A model generated the notes under the pieces. It was given only the letters and a program-made list of their open reading frames with translations. It had not been told where the DNA came from and did no database searches. Positions 8,201 to 11,595 of a stretch of 11,595 nucleotides of DNA are shown piece after piece. Position 1 is the stretch's first letter; the number at the start of each line of letters is the position of its first letter. The translations under genes and the position numbers were made by a program. The DNA lies in NCBI GenBank assembly GCA_002317305.1, contig DCIZ01000106.1, positions 2,451 through 14,045 on the forward strand. The letters are read 5' to 3'. The stretch is from Campylobacter sp. UBA1713 (lineage in GTDB: Bacteria; Campylobacterota; Campylobacteria; Campylobacterales; Campylobacteraceae).

Positions 8201-10153
8201 TATCATAAAGCGGCAAATTTGAGACATTATGAGTCTTTTGGCGGCATCTGTTTTACCGACACATTTCAGATGTATGAAAATGAGAGAAACGAGAGGGCTT
8301 TTGAGGAGACGTTTAGAGATTCGCTTTTTTTTGTAGAAAACACCGAGCGTTTAAACGAGCAGGCAAAAAAGCCCATCACGGTTGTCGTGGGGAATCCGCC
8401 GTATTCGGTGGGACAAAGAAGCGCAAATGACAACGCCCAAAACCAAAAATATGAAAATTTAGAAAAGAGCATCGCTGAAAGTTATGTGGCTTTGTCAAAT
8501 TCTATTTCAAATAAATCCGCTTACGACAGCTACATAAAAGCTTTTCGCTGGGCGAGCGACAGGCTAGACCCAAAAGATGGCGGTGTGGTTTCGTTCATCA
8601 CAAACAGCGGTTGGGTGGAGAGCAACGGACTAGACGGATTCAGAAAGTGTTTGGAGCGGGAGTTTTCAAAAATTTATGTCCTAAATTTGCGAGGCGCCAT
8701 CAGGGGCAAAAATGGCGAAGCGGCAAGACGAGAGGGGAAAAATATCTTTGACATCATGACGGGCGTTGCCATCACGGTTTTAGTAAAAAACCCAAAAATA
8801 ACAGACGAAAAGGCGCAAATTTACTACTACGACATAGGCGACTATCGTTTGAGACAGGAGAAGCTAAACATTTTGGCTGGTTTTAAAGACATCTCAAATG
8901 TGCCATTTGAGCGAATTTACCCAAATGAACACGGCGACTGGATAAATGTGCGAAATGATAAATTTAGCTCATGGTTTCAGCTTGAGCCTGAACGCAAATT
9001 TGACAAAAATGCAAAGAGCTTTTTTACGACATATTCGCTGGGCGTAAATGCAAATAGAGATTCTTGGGTTTATAATTATTCAAAACAACAACTCAAAGAA
9101 AACATGAGAAATACTATTGATTTTTACAATTCTCAAGTAGACGATTTGCAAAAAGCAAGAGAAGAGTTTGACATAACTGCCGATGAGTTTAAAAGCTTAG
9201 ATTCTACAAAAATAAGCTGGTCAAGTAGTTTAACACCAAAACTTGACAAATATGTAAAAACAAATTTGCAAACAGATAGAATTTGCGAGTCGATGTATAG
9301 ACCTTTCGTAAAACAAAATTTGTATTTTGGAGATTTGTTTATCCACAGAAAAGGTTTGTTTGAATCTATGTTTTATGATGAAAATATCGTCATCTGCATT
9401 CAAGGAATCAGCGGCAACAAAGAGTACACGCCATTCATTACAAACACCATCGCCGACTTGCACCTAAACGGCGATACGCAGTGTTTTCCACTCTACCACT
9501 ACACGAAAGACGATTTGTTTAAGTATAAACGAGAAGATGGCATCTCTGACTACATCTTAAAGATAGCCCAAAGCAAATTTGGCAGTAGCGTCTCAAAAGA
9601 AGATATATTTTACTACGTTTACGGCTTTTTGCACTCAAAGAGCTACCGCGAAAAATTCGCAAACAACCTAAAAAAGATGCTTCCTCGCCTGCCGTTTGTG
9701 AGCGAATATAAGAAGTTTTTTGAATTTGTAAAAGCAGGACGAAAGCTAGCACACCTTCACCTAAACTACGAGAGTTTTCCAAAACCAGACGGCGTGGAGG
9801 TAACGGGCGAAGAGAGTGGCGACTTTTGTGTCCAAAAGATGCGTTGGGGCAAAAAGGGCAAAGAGAAAGATAAAAGTGTCATCTTTTTTAACGAACACAT
9901 TTGCGTAAAAAACATTCCGCCACAAGCGCATGACTACATAGTGGGCGGCAAGTCGGCACTCGAGTGGATAGTAGATCGTTACGCGGTAAAACAAGACAAA
10001 GCAAGCCTAATAGTAAACGACCCAAACGAATGGGCACGAGAGAGTGGCAACCCACGCTACATACTTGACCTGCTTTTAAGTGTCATAAACGTCTCCGTCC
10101 AAACTGCGCAGATAGTCGAAAACTTGCCGCACATTGAGTGGGATAACGAGTAG
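5219..10153 (+). CDS. Type ISP single-polypeptide restriction-modification enzyme
   Basis: One 1644-residue chain combines nuclease, translocase, methyltransferase and target recognition, as in LlaGI and LlaBIII (about 1570 residues). Mrr-like PD-(D/E)xK nuclease, about 40-170: D83 in GIDLV, then Q97-x-K99. SF2 helicase: Walker A ACGTGKT (220-226), DEAH (362-365), TAT (398-400), QSVGRVMRR (624-632). A helical linker follows (about 690-870). N6-adenine methyltransferase: YTP (909-911), motif I DPFTGTGTF (943-951), motif IV NPPY (1059-1062). The recognition domain occupies the remainder (about 1260-1640). All key residues are intact, so activity is expected. Family knowledge: it binds a short asymmetric site, methylates one adenine, translocates along duplex DNA and cuts when two enzymes collide. 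No separate specificity subunit is needed. GC falls to about 30% over 9061-9360 against 44% over 8401-8700, inside the recognition domain. The gene is flanked by interspersed repeats on both sides. The recognition sequence cannot be read from the protein. Confidence 0.95.
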   Translation: MSNENINEKTKTPPKSNGEFFDELIAKFAKDAVSKREKGMMFEKLVANWLKTTPLYKNIIKEVWLWSDFPYKDQISEKDAGIDLVCKTFEGEFYAVQCKCYNPKGKFTKADVDTFLSLSSKSFVTEDGEKRFALRIWIDTTEDGFGEQAQNAIENQNPQVVRYDRNFLKNDNVKWNKLAAGFFGAEAEGGKFDLLEHQQIALEKTLNYLKTQDRGKLIMACGTGKTFTSLKIAQNVAKDGSGLVLFLVPSISLLNQTLNEWLAQTTEKIYPICICSDARASEVAKKSEKDFDEQLNYPASTNVESIKERFFKFKKRQEREGGLIVVFSTYHSIGIISEVQKKIKKASENSQNSYKFDLIICDEAHRTTGITLADKEESAFVRVHQDEFIDAKKRIYMTATPRLYSPESQQKARENDATLCSMDDPLLYGEEIHRIGFGEAVEKSLLSDYKVIVLTIDENSLDKEVKEFIEKANLAKRENGEKEINSNDALKLVGCINVLSKRTKYLTDKELFAGDSTPMKSAVSFCSSIANSLYNTNNFNICQKACEQLLPDEKAKLTTIKADHVDGKMPTNERQKLLNWLKSAGENECCVLSNVRCLSEGVDVPSLDAIIFLSSKNSQVDVVQSVGRVMRRAKDKKFGYIIIPVVVPKSANASEILDKNEDFKIVWSVLNALRAHDDRFNAVINKIELNKNKPTQISVVGTLPQNTSVQVVGKDESVCYENTLLQDELQQKIMDEFALLQAAVYAKMVAKCGDRRYWADWGKDVGVIAQKNVKRINELVAKKGKYKDKFETYLAGLRKSINPSLGSSEAVEMLSQHLITKPVFEAIFGDDHFTRENPVSKSLEEITNLLDSLTPPDELEKLNGFYTSVKKRAEGIDNAEAKQRIVIELYDSFFKHAFPLTVEKLGIVYTPLEVVDFIICSSQSVLKSEFDRSLSDCDVNIIDPFTGTGTFITRLLQSGIIAPKDLSRKYKNEIFANEIVLLAYYIASINIENAYHKAANLRHYESFGGICFTDTFQMYENERNERAFEETFRDSLFFVENTERLNEQAKKPITVVVGNPPYSVGQRSANDNAQNQKYENLEKSIAESYVALSNSISNKSAYDSYIKAFRWASDRLDPKDGGVVSFITNSGWVESNGLDGFRKCLEREFSKIYVLNLRGAIRGKNGEAARREGKNIFDIMTGVAITVLVKNPKITDEKAQIYYYDIGDYRLRQEKLNILAGFKDISNVPFERIYPNEHGDWINVRNDKFSSWFQLEPERKFDKNAKSFFTTYSLGVNANRDSWVYNYSKQQLKENMRNTIDFYNSQVDDLQKAREEFDITADEFKSLDSTKISWSSSLTPKLDKYVKTNLQTDRICESMYRPFVKQNLYFGDLFIHRKGLFESMFYDENIVICIQGISGNKEYTPFITNTIADLHLNGDTQCFPLYHYTKDDLFKYKREDGISDYILKIAQSKFGSSVSKEDIFYYVYGFLHSKSYREKFANNLKKMLPRLPFVSEYKKFFEFVKAGRKLAHLHLNYESFPKPDGVEVTGEESGDFCVQKMRWGKKGKEKDKSVIFFNEHICVKNIPPQAHDYIVGGKSALEWIVDRYAVKQDKASLIVNDPNEWARESGNPRYILDLLLSVINVSVQTAQIVENLPHIEWDNE

Positions 10154-10163
10154 CGGATTTGGA

Positions 10164-10170
10164 AAGGAGG
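10164..10170 (+). promoter_or_regulatory. Orphan perfect Shine-Dalgarno
   Basis: AAGGAGG, fully complementary to the 16S rRNA tail, lies 10 nt after the Type ISP stop but leads to no gene. The nearest start codons are TTG 10173 (2 nt away) and ATG 10188 (17 nt away). Both are in the same frame, closing at TGA 10200-10202 inside a repeat hairpin. It looks like the RBS of a lost downstream gene cut off by the repeats, or a chance purine run. Confidence 0.35.
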
Positions 10171-10192
10171 ATTTGTCAAATTTTAGAATGCT

Positions 10193-10247
10193 GTCATTCT
10201 GATGCTGGTTGTGCTAACCGAAGAATCCCCCCTGCCTGGCGAGGGGT
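10193..10247 (+). repeat. GA-step hairpin repeat, copy A (diverged)
   Basis: GTCATTCTGA at 10193-10202 and GAAGAATC at 10220-10227 bracket a variable centre that can still pair as GGTT (10207-10210) with AACC (10216-10219). CCCC and GAGGGG words follow (10227-10246). This copy lacks the GAGTAGAATC tail of copies B and C. An upstream AGAATG (10185-10190) can also pair with CATTCT, offering an alternative hairpin. Confidence 0.6.
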
Positions 10248-10286
10248 AAATTCGTCAAACATCAAAAAAAGCACAAACAGAACGCC

Positions 10287-10400
10287 GTCATTCTGAGGGC
10301 TTTAGCCCGAAGAATCCCCCGCCTTTTAAGCGAGTAGAATCGTAAAATTCACGAAAAAGCAAATTTACAAAATTCCGTTTTCCGTTTTCTGTTTTCTGAA
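10287..10400 (+). repeat. Interspersed composite repeat, copy B
   Basis: Module 1 is a hairpin: ATTCT (10290-10294), GA, GGGC, loop TTTA, GCCC, GA, AGAAT (10311-10315). Module 2 is GCCTTTTAAG followed by CGAGTAGAATC (10321-10341). Module 3 is an AAAAAGCAAATTT word and then CCGTTTT/CTGTTTT heptamers (about 10375-10398). The same order recurs at 11492-11595, so this is one repeat family of about 110 bp. It codes for nothing. A transposase-mobilised REP or MITE-like element is the likeliest class, by inference. Confidence 0.75.
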
Positions 10401-10401
10401 T

Positions 10402-10419
10402 GCAGGGGCTTGCCCCCGC
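10402..10419. repeat. Strong GC hairpin
   Basis: GGGG (10405-10408) pairs with CCCC (10413-10416) around CTTG, extended by GC/GC outside an A-C mismatch. No T-run follows, so it is not a standard terminator in the + direction. It directly follows the heptamer tract of copy B. Confidence 0.55.
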
Positions 10420-10425
10420 CCGCTC

Positions 10426-10477
10426 GTCCCTCGCCGCATTTTCTTTGCTTTTAGCGAAAAGAAAAAGTCGGCGGGAC
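10426..10477. repeat. 52-nt near-continuous hairpin upstream of dapB
   Basis: GTCCC (10426-10430) pairs with GGGAC (10473-10477), GCCG (10433-10436) with CGGC (10469-10472), TTTTC plus TTT (10439-10446) with AAA, G and AAAA (10458-10465), and GCT (10447-10449) with AGC (10453-10455) around a TTT loop. Small bulges separate the blocks. It ends 63 nt before the dapB start, ahead of the likely dapB promoter. It is therefore probably a repeat element or transcription stop for the region upstream rather than a dapB leader. Confidence 0.6.
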
Positions 10478-10481
10478 TACA

Positions 10482-10499
10482 AAAAAGCGTTAGCTTTTT
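10482..10499 (+). terminator. Short hairpin with T-run, candidate weak terminator
   Basis: AAAAAGC (10482-10488) pairs perfectly with GCTTTTT (10493-10499) around GTTA. The A and T tracts make it symmetric, so it could act weakly in both directions. Only two G-C pairs support the stem. It lies between the repeat block and the dapB -10, where it would insulate dapB from upstream transcription. Confidence 0.35.
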
Positions 10500-10514
10500 A
10501 CCAAAATTCAAATT

Positions 10515-10534
10515 TAAAATTTTAACACAAAGGA
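10515..10534 (+). promoter_or_regulatory. Candidate dapB -10 and RBS
   Basis: TAAAAT at 10515-10520 is a -10-like hexamer with no visible -35. The transcript would have a leader of about 14 nt. AAAGGA at 10529-10534 lies 6 nt upstream of ATG 10541 and supports the start. No lysine riboswitch could fit in such a leader. Confidence 0.45.
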
Positions 10535-10540
10535 AAAAAA

Positions 10541-11314
10541 ATGATAAAAGTAGGTCTTTTCGGCTCAAGCGGACGTATGGGTAGCGAGATCATAAAGGTC
10601 TTGCAAAGCGCACAAAACGCCACGCTGGCAGTAGCGTTTAGCATCGAGCCCTTAAAAACAGACGTAGGCGAAGCGGTCGTTACAAACGAGCTGTCGGTGC
10701 TTTTTGAAAAAAGCGATGTTGTCATAGATTTTAGCGTGGCAGCGGCGAGTTTGGGCTTGTTGAAATTCGCCTGTGAGACGGGCGCGCCAAAGCCCGTTGT
10801 GGTCGGCACGACTGGACTGGGCGAAAAGGGCGAGGCGCTACTAAACGAGCTGGCGAAAAAAACGGCGGTTTTACAAGCGACAAATATGAGCCTCGGCGTG
10901 GCGGTTTTAAACCACTTGGTTAGCGTGGCGAGCAAGGCACTGGGCGAATTTGACGTGGAGATTTTGGAGATGCACCACAGAAACAAAATAGACGCGCCGA
11001 GTGGCACGGCACTCACGCTTGCAAAGAGCGCTGCCAGTGCGCGAGGGCTAAATTTGCCGGACGTGCGTGTGAGTGGCAGAGACGGCGCAGTGGGCAAAAG
11101 GAGCAGAGACGAGATAGCGGTGATGAGCCTTCGAGGTGGCGATGTAGTGGGGCAGCACGAAGTGGGCTTTTACAACGATGGCGAATTTGTAAAACTTTGC
11201 CACACGGCGACTTCGCGGGCGACTTTTGCAAAGGGCGCGGTGCGGGCAGCTTTGTGGTTAAGCGGGCAAAAGGCTGGGCGATTTAGCATAAACGACTGCT
11301 TGGGACTGGCGTGA
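10541..11314 (+). CDS. dapB: 4-hydroxy-tetrahydrodipicolinate reductase
   Basis: DapB reduces 4-hydroxy-tetrahydrodipicolinate to tetrahydrodipicolinate with NAD(P)H, the second step of the branch to diaminopimelate (cell wall) and lysine, in the cytoplasm. The 257 residues are usual for the family. [13 protein letters not shown] (4-16) is the N-terminal dinucleotide-binding turn, VIDFS lies at 61-65 and VVVGTTGL at 86-93. The catalytic and substrate-binding block is [13 protein letters not shown] at 144-156, with H145-H146, K149 and the DAPSGT turn. [13 protein letters not shown] (198-210) and the C-terminal Rossmann helix complete the fold. Nothing is missing. The gene stands alone in this window, preceded by a repeat block with its own probable promoter and followed after 8 nt by a G-rich minisatellite. 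Composition matches acnB, so it is host backbone. Confidence 0.98.
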   Translation: MIKVGLFGSSGRMGSEIIKVLQSAQNATLAVAFSIEPLKTDVGEAVVTNELSVLFEKSDVVIDFSVAAASLGLLKFACETGAPKPVVVGTTGLGEKGEALLNELAKKTAVLQATNMSLGVAVLNHLVSVASKALGEFDVEILEMHHRNKIDAPSGTALTLAKSAASARGLNLPDVRVSGRDGAVGKRSRDEIAVMSLRGGDVVGQHEVGFYNDGEFVKLCHTATSRATFAKGAVRAALWLSGQKAGRFSINDCLGLA

Positions 11315-11322
11315 GACGTTTC

Positions 11323-11395
11323 GGGGTTTGCGGGTTTGTGGGGTTTTGCTGTGTTTTGTGGAGTTTGTGGGGTTTGCGGGGTTTGCGGGGTTTGG
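11323..11395 (+). repeat. Degenerate 9-bp G-rich minisatellite
   Basis: About eight units of GGGGTTTGC or close variants (GGGTTTGT, GGAGTTTGT, GTGTTTTGT) run in tandem. The last three, from 11369, are nearly identical. G-tracts at 11323, 11332, 11340, 11369, 11378 and 11387 could support a G-quadruplex in the + strand or in the dapB transcript. The tract starts 8 nt after the dapB stop. The opposite strand gives a Thr-Pro-Gln repeat in one frame, which I regard as a by-product. Confidence 0.7.
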
Positions 11396-11410
11396 TGCGA
11401 GTGCAATAGT

Positions 11411-11485
11411 ATAAAAAAGCCAAATTCACAAAAAAGCAAATTTTGCAAAATTCCGTTTTCCGTTTTCCGCATTCTGTTTTCCGTT
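11411..11485 (+). repeat. Interspersed repeat, half unit (module 3 only)
   Basis: An AAAAAGCAAATTTTGC word containing the 14-bp perfect palindrome AATTTTGCAAAATT (11439-11452) is followed by CCGTTTT, CCGTTTT, CCGCATT, CTGTTTT, CCG heptamers. It matches module 3 of copy B and the half-repeats at 5041-5143. The hairpin module is absent here and begins only in the next copy. Confidence 0.7.
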
Positions 11486-11491
11486 ACCGCC

Positions 11492-11595
11492 GTCATTCTG
11501 AGGGAGCGAATGCGACCGAAGAATCCCCTGCCTTTTGAGCGAGTAGAATCTCTGAAATTCGCAAAAAAGCAAATTTTGCAAAATTCCGTTTTCCG
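11492..11595 (+). repeat. Interspersed composite repeat, copy C (runs off the window)
   Basis: The hairpin module reads ATTCT, GA, GG, GA, GC, loop GAAT, GC, GA, CC, GA, AGAAT (11495-11524), so pairs alternate with two GA/GA steps. Module 2 (GCCTTTTGAG then CGAGTAGAATC, 11530-11550) and module 3 (AAAAAAGCAAATTTTGC and the first CCGTTTT heptamer) follow in the same order as copy B. The palindrome AATTTTGCAAAATT recurs at 11572-11585. The end lies beyond the window. Confidence 0.75.

Noticed and set aside
8325..8332. Phase-variable homopolymer in the Type ISP gene (T8, plus A7 runs at 6237 and 6247)
   Set aside because: Phase-variable genes in Campylobacter normally use longer G/C tracts. These runs are short, in frame, and ordinary for this base composition.
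5178..10153. Separate hsdM/hsdS-like genes or a split restriction system
   Set aside because: All nuclease, helicase, methyltransferase and recognition parts lie in one uninterrupted frame, which is the Type ISP arrangement.
10154..10540. Lysine riboswitch ahead of dapB
   Set aside because: The structures here are repeat-derived hairpins lying before the likely promoter, and the predicted leader is about 14 nt. No riboswitch core could be matched.
10365..10568. Minus-strand reading frame of 67 codons over the repeats before dapB
   Set aside because: It consists of the heptamer repeat, the GC hairpin and the 52-nt hairpin read backwards, and runs into dapB. It has no RBS and the composition is that of repeats.
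11170..11496. Minus-strand frame of 108 codons with Thr-Pro-Gln repeats
   Set aside because: The repeats arise from the G-rich minisatellite and the frame overlaps dapB in antisense. It is a by-product.
10193..11595. CRISPR array
   Set aside because: The repeats are few, imperfect, unevenly spaced and composite, with no spacer-sized unique segments at regular intervals.

Overview
The window looks like a chromosomal segment of a Campylobacterota bacterium, most likely Campylobacter of one of the less AT-rich (often oral) species. Three things suggest this: an AcnB-type aconitase of the size usual in the group, extended TGn -10 promoters without a clear -35, and constant use of the word AAATTT inside genes. 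The species is not determined. All five protein genes lie on the + strand, and I found no credible gene on the - strand, no tRNA or rRNA and no CRISPR array.

Layout. 1-461 is an AT-rich non-coding stretch with several palindromes. 462-2359 is a low-GC two-gene operon: a ComF-like phosphoribosyltransferase with an unrecognised Trp-rich N-terminal half, followed with almost no gap by a DprA/Smf (SLOG-fold) protein. 2360-2502 is a C-rich, nearly G-free gap that leads into acnB (2503-5046). An inverted repeat pair closes acnB. A clear promoter then starts a 1644-residue single-chain Type ISP restriction-modification enzyme (5219-10153). 10154-10540 is packed with repeat modules and strong hairpins. 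dapB (10541-11314) follows, then a G-rich 9-bp minisatellite and more copies of the same repeat family to the window end.

How the parts relate. acnB (TCA cycle) and dapB (lysine/diaminopimelate synthesis) are housekeeping genes at ordinary host composition. Between and beside them sit two accessory units. One is the Type ISP enzyme, which cuts foreign DNA and methylates the host's own. The other is the phosphoribosyltransferase/DprA-like pair, whose two families are both known from natural transformation but which here has lost typical features (ComF zinc finger, DprA C-terminal winged helix). The pair is the best candidate for an undescribed or little-described system: a variant DNA-uptake module or a nucleotide-based conflict module. 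The repeats flank both the restriction gene and dapB. They include a hairpin family whose arms differ between copies but keep pairing around conserved GA/GA steps.
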